The notes under the pieces: generated by a model
Database searches by the model: none
The model's input: only the letters and a program-made list of their open reading frames with translations
Told to the model about the DNA's origin: nothing
Shown: positions 49,373 to 59,600 of the stretch, one piece after another
Layout: the number at the start of each line of letters is the position of its first letter
Position numbering within the stretch: the first letter of the stretch is position 1
Made by a program: the position numbers and the translations under genes
Assembly (NCBI RefSeq): GCF_036325985.1
Contig: NZ_JAUHLI010000012.1
Coordinates: 99,027 to 163,026, forward strand
Length of the DNA: 64,000 bases
From: Alkalimonas cellulosilytica
GTDB lineage: Bacteria; Pseudomonadota; Gammaproteobacteria; Enterobacterales; Alteromonadaceae
Direction: 5' to 3'

Positions 49373-49819
49373 CTAGCGCCTGGCGTAATCCTGGCTTTGT
49401 AAGGTACAGATCTGCTGCTGGCAACTGGCTACCGGCACCAGCAGCAGTTCACAAGTGCCAACAGTGCCGAGGCGCTGATGCTGACGCTGACGCAGCTGAC
49501 TAAATTGCTCACTGGTATGCAACAACATGGTTTCATCAGTCGTCAGCACCGAATACGTCAGAAACTGTTCGGGCCCACCGCAAGGTCGCACGCCTTTTGC
49601 CAGCACTTTGCACTGGTTATCCTGCTGGCAGCTTTTGTCTTCGGTCAGCTGATCCATCCGCCGTTCCAACTGACGCAGATTCACCTGCAACTGTGCCAGC
49701 GAACCATCCAATTCATTCAGCAGAGCTGCCCGCTGCTGCTCTTCGCTTAACTGCACACAACCAGCCAGTAGCGAAACCGCCAGAGCGACTGTGAATACTT
49801 GCCATCTAAGCTGTACCAT
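49373..49819 (-). CDS. Hypothetical lipoprotein with coiled coil
   Basis: This encodes 148 residues. The signal ends in the lipobox SLLAGC near 21. A coiled coil (about 28-62, EEQQRAALLNELDGSLAQLQ) is followed by a part with cysteines (CQQDNQCKVLAKGVRPCGGP, CELL, CQQQICTLQ) that may form disulfides. No family is recognised. ATG 49819 places the lipobox at normal distance. Confidence 0.75.
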   Translation of the reverse strand: MVQLRWQVFTVALAVSLLAGCVQLSEEQQRAALLNELDGSLAQLQVNLRQLERRMDQLTEDKSCQQDNQCKVLAKGVRPCGGPEQFLTYSVLTTDETMLLHTSEQFSQLRQRQHQRLGTVGTCELLLVPVASCQQQICTLQSQDYARR

Positions 49820-49860
49820 TCCCAACTCCTGTTGTGCTACCGACACTCCAGGAAAGTGGA

Positions 49861-50355
49861 TTATCGGTTGGTCATAATGCGCGCCATTTGCAGCACTGAA
49901 ACATACTGGCCGTACTGAAAGGCATAATCGGTTAGTTCGGCTTCCACTTCAAAGCCAAAGCGCTCATACAAAGCCACAGCTGCCTCATTGCTACTGTAAA
50001 CCTGCAGTTCAAGTCGACGAATAGCCAACCAATTATCTGCCATTTCCAAAGCGGTGCGCAGCAATGCAGAGCCTATGCCCTGCCCTTGAAACGGTTCAGA
50101 AACGGCCATGCCGATGTCGGCTGCATGCCGGCGGCGCTGGTTCTGAAACTGCTGCAAGCCCAGTTGGCCAACCAACTCACCATCCAACTCTGCCACCAGA
50201 TTGTAAAAACCTGGCTGGCGTTGACACAGTTGCTGCCAGTGTTCAACCGCTTGCAGTGGCAGCTGCAGTGTATTGGCATACACACTGGGCTGTTGGTAAA
50301 TTTGCTGCAAAGCCTTGGCATCAGCCAGCTCAGCATGTCGGATTATAACCGGCAT
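49861..50355 (-). CDS. aaaT: GNAT N-acetyltransferase, YhhY/AaaT-like
   Basis: This encodes 164 residues of the GNAT fold. Similarity in order to E. coli YhhY (AaaT) is clear: IRHAELADAKALQQIYQQPSVYANTLQLP, GQLGLQQFQNQRRRHAADIGM, FQGQGIGSALLRTALEMADNW and ERFGFEVEAELTDYAFQYGQYVSVLQMAR. GQGIGSAL is the acetyl-CoA loop. The E. coli protein acetylates amino acids such as Phe and Met. ATG 50355 fits the family. Confidence 0.88.
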   Translation of the reverse strand: MPVIIRHAELADAKALQQIYQQPSVYANTLQLPLQAVEHWQQLCQRQPGFYNLVAELDGELVGQLGLQQFQNQRRRHAADIGMAVSEPFQGQGIGSALLRTALEMADNWLAIRRLELQVYSSNEAAVALYERFGFEVEAELTDYAFQYGQYVSVLQMARIMTNR

Positions 50356-50494
50356 AAACACATCCTTCTGTAAAAAAATGTATCAGAGTATTAACACATG
50401 ATCATTTCGCATGCAGCGCAGCAGGCTGGGAGCCAGCACAAATGCAAGCAGGCATCATGCAGCAGTGAGTACGCTAAGAATAAAGAGGTATAGC

Positions 50495-50522
50495 GGCAGG
50501 TACAAGTGGATTTGTACCTGCC
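50495..50522. terminator. Hairpin downstream of etfA
   Basis: GGCAGGTACAA and TTGTACCTGCC form a perfect 11-bp stem with a 6-base loop, 22 bases past the etfA stop. The T-run is weak on both strands, so its role as a terminator is likely but not certain. Confidence 0.6.
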
Positions 50523-50543
50523 TGTTTAAGCTTAGAATTGATC

Positions 50544-51470
50544 TTAGAGTTGAGCTTCGAGCTCAGGGAGAACGGTAAAGAGATCTGCCACCAAACCATA
50601 ATCCGCAATCTGGAAGATTGGGGCTTCGGCGTCTTTGTTGATGGCCACAATGACCTTGGAGTCTTTCATCCCGGCCAAATGCTGAATCGCACCGGAGATC
50701 CCAACAGCAATATACAAGTCAGGTGCTACTATCTTACCGGTCTGGCCAACCTGCATATCATTTGGCACAAAGCCAGCATCAACCGCCGCTCGGGATGCAC
50801 CGATCGCAGCACCCAGTTTGTCGGCGATGCCTTCCAACAACTTGAAGTTTTCGCCATTTTGCATGCCACGGCCACCGGAGATCACCACTTTAGCAGCGGT
50901 CAGCTCAGGACGCTCGGATACGGTCAGTTCGTCTTTGACAAAAGCAGAAACCGCCAGATCCTTCGCCAAGCTCACCGTCTCAATGCTGGCCGAACCATCT
51001 TCTGCCACGGCATCAAAGGCAGAACTACGCACCGTAATCACTTTAATAGCATCGCCTGATTGCACGGTCGCAATAGCATTACCAGCATAAATTGGCCGGA
51101 CAAAGGTATCGGCCGACTCAACCGCAATGATGTCGGAAATTTGCGCGACATCCAGCAAAGCAGCCACACGCGGCAGGAAATTCTTACCCGTGGTGGTAGC
51201 GGCGGCCAGAATGTGACTATAGCCAGAAGCCAGCTCCAGCACCAACGCAGCCATATTTTCAGCCAACTGATGAGCATAAGCTTGATGATCAGCCACCAAC
51301 ACCTTGCTGACACCGGACAGTTTTGCAGCTTGTTCAGCAACCGCCTGACAATCGGCACCCCCCACCAGCAGATGAATATCACCGCCCATTTGCTGCGCAG
51401 CCTGCACCGTTTTATGGGTTTCTGGCTTTAACTGTTGATTGTTATGCTCTGCAATAATCAGGATGCTCAT
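50544..51470 (-). CDS. etfA: Electron transfer flavoprotein alpha subunit
   Basis: This encodes 308 residues. The C-terminal FAD domain has VVISGGRGMQNGENFKLLEGIADKLGAAIGASRAAVDAGFVPNDMQVGQTGKIVAPDLYIAVGISGAIQHLAGM, a textbook ETF-alpha run, and INKDAEAPIFQIADYGLVADLF. ETF takes electrons from acyl-CoA and related dehydrogenases to ETF-QO. It overlaps etfB by four bases. The ETF-QO gene is divergent. Confidence 0.96.
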   Translation of the reverse strand: MSILIIAEHNNQQLKPETHKTVQAAQQMGGDIHLLVGGADCQAVAEQAAKLSGVSKVLVADHQAYAHQLAENMAALVLELASGYSHILAAATTTGKNFLPRVAALLDVAQISDIIAVESADTFVRPIYAGNAIATVQSGDAIKVITVRSSAFDAVAEDGSASIETVSLAKDLAVSAFVKDELTVSERPELTAAKVVISGGRGMQNGENFKLLEGIADKLGAAIGASRAAVDAGFVPNDMQVGQTGKIVAPDLYIAVGISGAIQHLAGMKDSKVIVAINKDAEAPIFQIADYGLVADLFTVLPELEAQL

Positions 51471-52222
51471 TGGATCACCTTTGCTTCATTCTTTAATTTG
51501 TCTACCAGCTCCGCCACCGATTCAACCGTGATGCCACCACTGCGACCGGCCGGTGCTGCAACCTTCAGCACTTTGACCTTGGAAACCAGATCCACGCCCA
51601 GCTCGGCGGCCGGGATCACATCCAACGGCTTGCGCTTGGCTTTCATAATGTTTGGTAAAGAGGCATAACGCGGTTCATTCAGGCGCAAATCGGTACTGAC
51701 CACAGCCGGTAAGCTCAATTCCACGGTTTGCAAGCCGCCATCGACCTCCCGGGTGACCTGTACTTTGTTGTCGGCAGTAAGCTCTACTTTGGAGGCGAAA
51801 GTGCCCTGGCCAATGCCAGCTAAGGCCGCCAGCATCTGGCCGGTCTGGTTGTTGTCGGAGTCAATCGCTTGCTTGCCGATAATAATCAATTCCGGCTGCT
51901 CTTTATCCATCAGCTTGTGAAGCAGCTTGGCCACTTGCAGTGAGTCCAAATCCACTTCAGTTTCCAGATGAATGGCGCGATCAGCGCCCAGTGCCAGCGC
52001 AGTTCGTAGTTGCTCTTGTACAGCTTTGCTGCCAATAGAAACTACCACCACTTCGGTTGCTTTGCCCGCTTCTTTTAGCCGCACAGCTTCTTCCACGGCA
52101 ATTTCACAAAACGGATTCAGTGCCATTTTTACGTTGGTTAAGTCCACACCACTCTGGTCGGCTTTAACCCGCACTTTGACGTTGTAATCGATAACCCGTT
52201 TGACCGGCACTAATATTTTCAT
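51467..52222 (-). CDS. etfB: Electron transfer flavoprotein beta subunit
   Basis: This encodes 251 residues with MALNPFCEIAVEEAVRLKE near 33, GADRAIHL, IGKQAIDSDNNQTGQMLA and the recognition-loop segment RLNEPRYASLPNIMKAKRKP of ETF-beta, which docks to dehydrogenases. It binds AMP and pairs with ETF-alpha. It leads the etfBA operon. A perfect palindrome at 52325-52342 lies 103 bases before the start. Confidence 0.96.
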   Translation of the reverse strand: MKILVPVKRVIDYNVKVRVKADQSGVDLTNVKMALNPFCEIAVEEAVRLKEAGKATEVVVVSIGSKAVQEQLRTALALGADRAIHLETEVDLDSLQVAKLLHKLMDKEQPELIIIGKQAIDSDNNQTGQMLAALAGIGQGTFASKVELTADNKVQVTREVDGGLQTVELSLPAVVSTDLRLNEPRYASLPNIMKAKRKPLDVIPAAELGVDLVSKVKVLKVAAPAGRSGGITVESVAELVDKLKNEAKVIQ

Positions 52223-52324
52223 AGATTCCTCACATTACACAGGGGAAACAGCCAACTGCTACTGGCAGCTTGGTTGACGTGAAGGTAAACTTATCCAGCA
52301 GAACAGGCTCACAATCTACTTCCT

Positions 52325-52342
52325 GTTGACGTTAACGTCAAC
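52325..52342. promoter_or_regulatory. 18-bp palindrome, LiuR-like operator, between etfBA and etf-QO
   Basis: GTTGACGTTAACGTCAAC is a perfect palindrome in the divergent region. Its form resembles the operator of LiuR, the MerR-family regulator of branched-chain amino acid and fatty acid catabolism in gammaproteobacteria, whose regulon often includes ETF genes. Only the palindrome is seen; the regulator is inferred. Confidence 0.55.
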
Positions 52343-52552
52343 CTGCAATAGGCTTTACAGTCTGTTTCGTGTTGATTGGTACTGGATTCGCTGTAAATAA
52401 TAACATCCACTTCACTTGCAGACGAGTAGCAGGCATCATGAAACCAGTGGGAATTTGATAAAGATCAGGGTAACACTGCCAGCAACAGGGTATTCCTTTA
52501 TTTCCCTGCAGGACAAAGACAACAACAAAGACAACGACAAAAGAGGTTAGCT

Positions 52553-54208
52553 GTGGACGTGCAAAGAGAATCGATGGAATTTGACGTAGTCATAGTAGGT
52601 GCAGGCCCGGCGGGTTTAGCGGCCGCTATCCGATTGATGCAACAGGCGCAGCAAGCCAATCAGGAGCTGATGGTTTGTGTGGTGGAAAAAGGCTCGGAAG
52701 TGGGCGCACATATTCTATCCGGCGCGGTGTTTGAACCCAGAGCTTTGCAAGAGTTACTGCCAGACTGGCAATCCTCAGGCGCACCACTGAATACGCCGGT
52801 GGTCCACGACGACATTTATCTGCTGCAATCTGAGACACAGGCCAAAAAACTACCGGGCTTTGCCGTACCAAGAACCATGCACAACAGCGGCAATTACATC
52901 GTTTCTATGGGTAATGTCTGCCGCTGGCTGGCAGAACAGGCCGAGCAATTGGGCGTAGAGATATTTCCCGGCTTCCCGGCAGCAGAACTCATCATTGAAG
53001 AAGGTGTAGTTAAAGGCATTATCACCGGCGATATGGGACTGGATGTGGATGGCAGTCCAAAAGACAGTTTTGAACCCGGTATGGAGCTTCGCGCCAAGTA
53101 CACCATCTTTGCCGAGGGTTGCCGCGGCCATTTGGGTAAGCAATTGCTGGCACACTACGCACTGGATAAAGACTGCTCGCCACAGCATTACGCCATTGGC
53201 TTTAAAGAAATCTGGGATGTGGATGCATCCAAACACCACCCTGGCCTGGTGGTTCACAGCGCCGGCTGGCCGCTGGATAAAGACACCAGTGGTGGTGGTT
53301 ACTTGTACCATGCCGAGAATCAACAAGTCCTGGTCGGTCTGATTGTTGATTTGAATTACAGCAACCCGCACTTAAGCCCATTTGAAGAGTTTCAGCGCTT
53401 TAAGCAACATCCAATCATGAAGCAGTACCTCGAAGGCGGTAAGCGGGTCAGTTATGGCGCCCGCGCCATCGCCAAAGGAGGCCTAAACAGCTTACCCAAA
53501 ATGAGTTTCCCAGGTGGTCTGTTAGCGGGTTGCGAGGCCGGCACACTGAATTTTGCCAAAATCAAAGGCAACCATACTGCCATGAAATCCGGTATGCTGG
53601 CGGCTGAAACCATTTTTGAAGCCCTGCAAAGCGGCGATGCAGGCGGGCAGGATTTAACCAGCCATCAGCAACGCTTTGAGCAAAGCTGGCTTTATGATGA
53701 GCTGTACCGCTCGCGTAACTTTGGCCCGGCTATGCACAAGTTTGGCACTTTCTGGGGTGGTGCCTATAACACCATCGAGCAAAATTGGTTTGCCGGTAAG
53801 CTGCCCTGGACCCTTAAAGATGAATCACTGGATCATGCGCAGCTCAAGCCTGCCAGTGAGTGCCCGGTGATCACTTATCCTAAACCGGACAATATGCTGA
53901 GCTTTGATCGCTTATCGTCGGTGTATTTATCCAACACCAACCATGAGGAAAAGCAGCCCTGTCATCTGAAGCTCAAAGATGCCAGCATCCCAATCAGCCA
54001 AAACCTGCCCCGCTTTGCTGAACCTGCGCAGCGTTATTGCCCGGCAGGGGTCTACGAGGTCATTGAGGAAGCCGACGGCGAAGCGCGGTTTCAAATCAAT
54101 GCGCAAAATTGCATCCACTGCAAAACCTGCGACATCAAAGATCCGGCACAAAACATCACCTGGGTGACCCCAGAGGGCCCGGGTGGCCCAAACTACCCCA
54201 ACATGTAA
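52553..54208 (+). CDS. Electron transfer flavoprotein-ubiquinone oxidoreductase
   Basis: This encodes 551 residues. The FAD motif VVIVGAGPAGLAAAIRL is near 10. FAEGCRGHLGKQL, GYLYHAENQQVLVGLIVDLNYSNP and KIKGNHTAMKSGMLAAE follow. The C-terminal 4Fe-4S loop has CPAGVYE, CIHCKTCDIKDPAQNITWVTPEGPGGPNYPNM. It is a peripheral inner membrane enzyme that moves electrons from ETF to ubiquinone. GTG 52553 has AGAGG at good spacing; ATG 52574 is the alternative. It is divergent from etfBA. Confidence 0.95.
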   Translation: MDVQRESMEFDVVIVGAGPAGLAAAIRLMQQAQQANQELMVCVVEKGSEVGAHILSGAVFEPRALQELLPDWQSSGAPLNTPVVHDDIYLLQSETQAKKLPGFAVPRTMHNSGNYIVSMGNVCRWLAEQAEQLGVEIFPGFPAAELIIEEGVVKGIITGDMGLDVDGSPKDSFEPGMELRAKYTIFAEGCRGHLGKQLLAHYALDKDCSPQHYAIGFKEIWDVDASKHHPGLVVHSAGWPLDKDTSGGGYLYHAENQQVLVGLIVDLNYSNPHLSPFEEFQRFKQHPIMKQYLEGGKRVSYGARAIAKGGLNSLPKMSFPGGLLAGCEAGTLNFAKIKGNHTAMKSGMLAAETIFEALQSGDAGGQDLTSHQQRFEQSWLYDELYRSRNFGPAMHKFGTFWGGAYNTIEQNWFAGKLPWTLKDESLDHAQLKPASECPVITYPKPDNMLSFDRLSSVYLSNTNHEEKQPCHLKLKDASIPISQNLPRFAEPAQRYCPAGVYEVIEEADGEARFQINAQNCIHCKTCDIKDPAQNITWVTPEGPGGPNYPNM

Positions 54209-54222
54209 TGATCACATTACAG

Positions 54223-54246
54223 AGGGAGCCTTGCGCTCCCTTTTTT
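54223..54246 (+). terminator. Intrinsic terminator after ETF-QO gene
   Basis: AGGGAGC-cttgc-GCTCCCT with a run of six T's starts 15 bases after the stop. It is a strong rho-independent terminator. Confidence 0.9.
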
Positions 54247-54440
54247 GTTGCTAACCGTTTCAGGCGGCCCGATCCCAACACGCCAAAGACCAGATGCAGC
54301 AAAACTCACCAAAACCGCTCAGATCCGTTTTATGTTATTTTTTCAGCCAGTTCAGGGCAGGTTAAGCATTGTATTCAACTGAAAAAGCGTCTACTTTTAG
54401 TGCACAGTTGTATTAAAAAACCGATGCAGGAAGATGCGCT

Positions 54441-56648
54441 ATGGCCACGAAAACACCGATCACTCAACCGGAAAAAAACCAGGACGACCTGCATGATGAG
54501 GTGATTGCAGTACGACCAGCCCCAAGCAACAAGGTGCAGCCACCTGGCGTTGCCTTTGGCGGTGAGCGATACATGTACTTCACCGAGCGCGACCTGAATC
54601 GTATCCTGGCCAATCTGGATGCATTACGCCAAACGGTGTTCCCAACCAGCGGCGTTGAACATGAAATCAGTGCCCCAAAGCAGCAACACTTTCCATCCGT
54701 GTGCCTGATAGGCTTGGGCCGCTGTGGTTCGAATATCGCATTGGATGTGGCTTCACTGGTCTACAACGCCCGGAATTTTTACCTGAGCGAATTTAACAAC
54801 GAAGAAAAACAAAACCGGGAACAGGAATACCGGCCTATGCGCTGGATTAAGCGCAGCCTGCATTTAAAGCAATCCAATGCTTTGAAGCCGGTTTTTTTGA
54901 TTGAACCCCTGGTAATGCTGGGCGATCTGGACAAAGACATTGAAGGACGCATTCGTTTTTCCAATAAAGGCGAGTCCAGTGGTTTTTTACACGACTACAC
55001 CAAAATGAAAATTATGGACTTGTCTGAAGTGCATGCTGGTGGTGCCGGTAACGCTCCTATTCTCGGACAATACCTGGCGAAAATCATTCTGAACAAAGAT
55101 ACTCAGCGCTTTTCCAATGCCGACTGGAAGTTTATTCACTCGTATTTGATTGACTCCTGTGGCATCAAAGCCAATCAGTCCAGGCTGTATTTCTATATTT
55201 TCAGCGCAGGCGGTGGTACCGGCTCCGGCATGGCCTCCGAATTTGGTCTGGCCCAGCAATACGCCTACATGAGCAAAACCTTCGACACCCGCACCCTGCC
55301 GGAAAACGAAGAAAACCGCGGTCACTCTTTTGTGTTTGAGCCTATCTTTACCAGCGGTATTTGTATCCTGCCGAATATCTCCGACCATGGCGTGGAAATG
55401 TCCGAGGCACTGCACATCAACGCCGGCCGTCTGCTGTGCAAATACCTGGCTGAAGAATGGGATTTTTCCTACAACTTCGATCAGGAAGACAGCAGCGATG
55501 CCAGTGTAATGCACCGGATCCGCCCCTGGAATGCCATGATGCTGATTTCGAACGACATTATGCGCTATGCTGAGGAAACTGACGATGGCGATATCCAGCA
55601 TATCGATGTCAATGCCATGGAGAAGTACGCCAATCAATACATTTCGCAGCAAATTTTTAATATTCTAACCGCCCAGGCAGTCACCACCGATTACGACGAA
55701 AACTATTTCCGCCGGGCCGGCATCGATATCGGTGAAACCATCCGGCTGGATGCCAATGATCTCTTTATGAGCCTGGCAGGCCCGGTTGCTGTTGCTTATG
55801 CCGAGTCGGTGATCCCAACCGAAGGCGCTGGTCAGGAAAAACTGAAGCTATTCGACAAACAGCAGGCCAGTGGGTTGAATATCGATGATTTATTCTTCCG
55901 CTCCATTGACCTGCCGCACTTTAATAAAGTGACGCAAGCCATTGAGGGTATTAGCTTGCTGCCCATTGAGTCGGATCGCTACCGCGCGACTCTGGCCAGC
56001 TACCAGAAAAATGGCTACGATGCGACAGAGCTGAAAGACCTGCACTTTTTTAAAAACTGTTCCTCCGTGGTTTCTATCGTATCGCTGCCTAAAGACTACA
56101 AATTGTCTTACATGGATTTGAACAAGCTGAAGTCGCATCTGAACAACCTATTCCCCAACACCACCTTAAAACGCTATGCCCTGGTGATTGGAGCTTCGGC
56201 CAATATTTCACTGACCACTCTGATTGTGAAAAGCCCGTGTTTGAGCGATGATTTCCTGACCCTGATTGTGGCCTATATCAAGCGCTGCTTCGCCAAAGAT
56301 AGCTACCGCTTTGATGAGCAACTGGATGAGGCCATGCTGGAATTTATCCGCAGTGAGGACTTCGATGAAGCCAAAGTCGATAGCATGCTGAATGAGTTTG
56401 AGAACCCGGCAAAAATTCTCGACACCAACTGGTACGCCATTAAGCCGATGTATGAGAAAAAGTACCGTGAGCTGATCCACAGCAAGGATAAGTTTATCTC
56501 CATCAACGATATTCGTTTATCACGTGATAGTGTGAAAAAAGCCATTAAATACCTGCGGGAAATATACCGGCATAAAATCAGCAAAACCCGGGTTATTTCA
56601 CTTAACCAGCAAAGCACAAAAAAAGAGAAGCAGAAAGACTCAACCTGA
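54441..56648 (+). CDS. Tubulin/FtsZ-superfamily GTPase-like protein
   Basis: This encodes 735 residues. LIGLGRCGSN at 89-98 fits the N-terminal glycine loop of FtsZ and tubulin, and FSAGGGTGSGMASEFG holds GGGTGSG at 257-263, the tubulin signature that binds GTP phosphates. SYMDLNKLKSHL at about 556-567 resembles the T7 synergy loop of tubulin (ADLRKL in the beta subunit), with Lys562 where a catalytic acid sits in alpha-tubulin or FtsZ. It is much larger than FtsZ (about 390 residues), with a long insertion before T4 and a basic Lys-rich tail. It has no signal peptide and is a lone transcription unit after a strong terminator, with AGGAAG before ATG 54441. The chromosomal ftsZ is not here. 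Polymer formation is untested. Confidence 0.85.
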   Translation: MATKTPITQPEKNQDDLHDEVIAVRPAPSNKVQPPGVAFGGERYMYFTERDLNRILANLDALRQTVFPTSGVEHEISAPKQQHFPSVCLIGLGRCGSNIALDVASLVYNARNFYLSEFNNEEKQNREQEYRPMRWIKRSLHLKQSNALKPVFLIEPLVMLGDLDKDIEGRIRFSNKGESSGFLHDYTKMKIMDLSEVHAGGAGNAPILGQYLAKIILNKDTQRFSNADWKFIHSYLIDSCGIKANQSRLYFYIFSAGGGTGSGMASEFGLAQQYAYMSKTFDTRTLPENEENRGHSFVFEPIFTSGICILPNISDHGVEMSEALHINAGRLLCKYLAEEWDFSYNFDQEDSSDASVMHRIRPWNAMMLISNDIMRYAEETDDGDIQHIDVNAMEKYANQYISQQIFNILTAQAVTTDYDENYFRRAGIDIGETIRLDANDLFMSLAGPVAVAYAESVIPTEGAGQEKLKLFDKQQASGLNIDDLFFRSIDLPHFNKVTQAIEGISLLPIESDRYRATLASYQKNGYDATELKDLHFFKNCSSVVSIVSLPKDYKLSYMDLNKLKSHLNNLFPNTTLKRYALVIGASANISLTTLIVKSPCLSDDFLTLIVAYIKRCFAKDSYRFDEQLDEAMLEFIRSEDFDEAKVDSMLNEFENPAKILDTNWYAIKPMYEKKYRELIHSKDKFISINDIRLSRDSVKKAIKYLREIYRHKISKTRVISLNQQSTKKEKQKDST

Positions 56649-56662
56649 GCTGAACACCCTCA

Positions 56663-59600
56663 TTAGCTTTCGATGGTGTTGCTGCTTAAACCGGGTTGAA
56701 TACGTGCCAGGGTATCGGTTGATCCCTGGCAATCAAACCAACCACTTTGCAGCAATTGCTCAGGGGTAAGTTTGACAACCAAAGCCGCAAGCTCAGCCGG
56801 AGCCTTCGGGTTGGGTTCAAGCTGCAACCAGCCAGACTTGCCATGCTGTTTCACTATGAACATGGCTTTATCTGCTAAGATCAGGCTGCTACTCCAATTC
56901 CATTGAAAACCCTCTGGTGGATGAAAAAACACACCGACAGAGCAACTAATGGCTGCAGGTAATTCTGCCTGATGCGGCCAGGAATGATCGGCAATAGCTT
57001 GCATTAAACGCTGCATAAAGTCGTGCACCGGATCGGTCAAATCCAGCACAATAAGAAACTCCTCACCGCCCCACCTTACCAAATGATCCGAGCTTCGCAC
57101 CTGCTGGCTTAACAACTGCCCCATAGCCACCAGAATGTCATCGCCAGCAGCATGGCCGAGCTGATCATTCAGTAGCTTGAAGTTGTCAATATCCACTAAC
57201 AGGCAATAAAACCCCTCTTGTTTTCGGACACTGCGTGCCAGTAAATGATCAATGACCTCATTCAGATAACGCCGGTTATGCAGCCCGGTCAGTGCATCGG
57301 TGACACTGACTTGCTGCAAACGCTGATTGGCTGCTGCGAGCTGCTCATTCGCCCGGTTAAGCTCTGCAGTTCGTTCAGCGACCTTTCGTCTTAGCTCCAG
57401 CCTGGCATGCTCCAGAGTACGTAACCGATAGCGGTAGATAAGCCATACCAGGCTGAGCAACAGCAGCCCGGTCAACAGACGCGCCCACCACTGCTCGTAC
57501 CAAAAAGCCGGAACTTCCAGACTAAGCCGCGCAGACTCACTCCATTGGTTGCTGTCACTCAATCTGGTTTGAACCTCAAAATGATAACGGCCCGCAGGCA
57601 GGTTGGTGTAAAAGGCTTCCCGTCGCTCAATCACCTCAGTCCAACTGCTGTCATAACCCTGCAGGCGGTAACGAAAACGCAAAGCACTGTTGCGGTAAAA
57701 CCAGGGCGCCGTGTATTGAATACGCAGATTACGGCTACCAAGCGGTAATTTAGCCGGAGGCTGGCTGAACCACTGACCCTCGATATCAATGCCTTCTACC
57801 CTTGGTAGTGGTAACTTGACACCCTCAGCATCAGCCTGCACCTCCAGTACCACCAAGCCATTCAGGCTTGGTAAGAAAAGCTGCTGTCCCCGCAATACAC
57901 CTTTATTATTACCGGCCCCATTGCAACAACGCACACCATCCACATTGGACTCCAGGCCAAAATCATCAATCAACACCCTGGCCTGCACTTCATTGCCTGG
58001 CAATAAGGAGTCAAGTGACAACTGATAAACCCCGTTAAAGCTTGACACATAAAGCTGCTGCTGTTGCTGGCCAATAAATAATACCGAGGGTGCTGGCAAC
58101 TGAGCTGCGCTCAGCCAGTGCCATCCCTCAGCAGCTTCTACCGCAATCCCGGTCTGGAAGGTCCCGATAACAATGCGATCATCGTCTAACTGCCCGACAT
58201 AAGAAACGTAAGTGCTGCTAAGTAGTGCATCATCGGCAAAATTCTCAGTGCGACCCTCACTGTATCGATAGAGCCCCTCGGCAGTGGCGATCCACAGTCG
58301 CTGTTGCCGGTCGATAAAAATCATCCGGATGCGGGGGCTCTGAATGCCTAAGGTGCTGGTTTCATCGTGCAACTGCTTACCATCCCAACGAAACAGGCCG
58401 GCAAAGGTTGCCACCCAAACATCACCATTAGCAGCTTGCAACATGCCATTGATTTGCAGATGATCCAGTGACGGATACTGCCGAAGCAACTGCCCCTGCG
58501 GCTCCACCGTCACCATGCCTCGTCGGGTACCAAGCCACAGGTTATGCTCAGCATCCTGCATCAGGGTATACACCACTGGGTTTGGTAGCAAATCCTCCAG
58601 ATCCATACGACTAAACACTTGACCATCCCAGTGATACAAACCACTGTTCCCCCCCACCAACAAGCCTGAATCGCTAGCCAGTAACGCCCAGATATAAGGC
58701 TCTTTCAAACCCGCTGTCACACCATAATTTCGACTACCATCGTAGCGCAGTCGCTGCAAACCATGAGTTCGGCTCCCCAACCAGAGATCGCCGACCCTGT
58801 CTTCAAAAGCTGCAACAAACCAGGGCCTGGTAGTGTTCTCAAGCTGACTAATCTGTTCAAGCAACTGTCCACGCTGGATTTGCCACAACTGCTGCGTTAT
58901 AGCCAACCAGAGCACCTGGTGACGATCCTGGTAGAGCATCTGTACCGGCTCAGTAATGGGTTCGCCATTCACCAGATAGGGACTAATTCGCCCGGTGGCC
59001 GCCAATTGATACAGGCCTTTGCTGGTGCCAATCAGCAGACGACCATCATGCCAGGCTAAATGCAACAATTGTTGCTGCGGTAGCAGATCCGAGACAGGAT
59101 AATGGTGGTACACACCCTGTTCGATATACGCCAGTGAGTCGGTGTGAGCAACCCACAAACGCTCCGGGGTAGTTAACATCGCCGTGATTGGACCGGACTC
59201 ATGGGTGATTGCAGTTGCCTGATGCTCAGGCAAAGTAATTTGATGCAGCGAGTCACCACCAACATACAGCATGCCATCAAACTCTGCGATAGCTTCAACG
59301 CTGCCAATTGATTGCTGCTGATGAAAAAACTCCTGAAATTCATCACCTTTTCGCTGGATAAGACGACTGGAACTACCAACCCACAAGGTACCATCACTGC
59401 TGTGATACAAGGTTCGCAACAATGGGTTTAAAAACAGCGGTGAACTCTGACCATCAAACACGGTAAAGCGATACCCATCAAAGCGGGCCAAGCCACCTTC
59501 TGTAGCAACCCAGAGATAACCATCTGCGTCCTGGACCATACTTAGCGCTGAAACCTGTGGCATCCCATCCACCGTATTCCACTGTCGTTGATGATACTGA

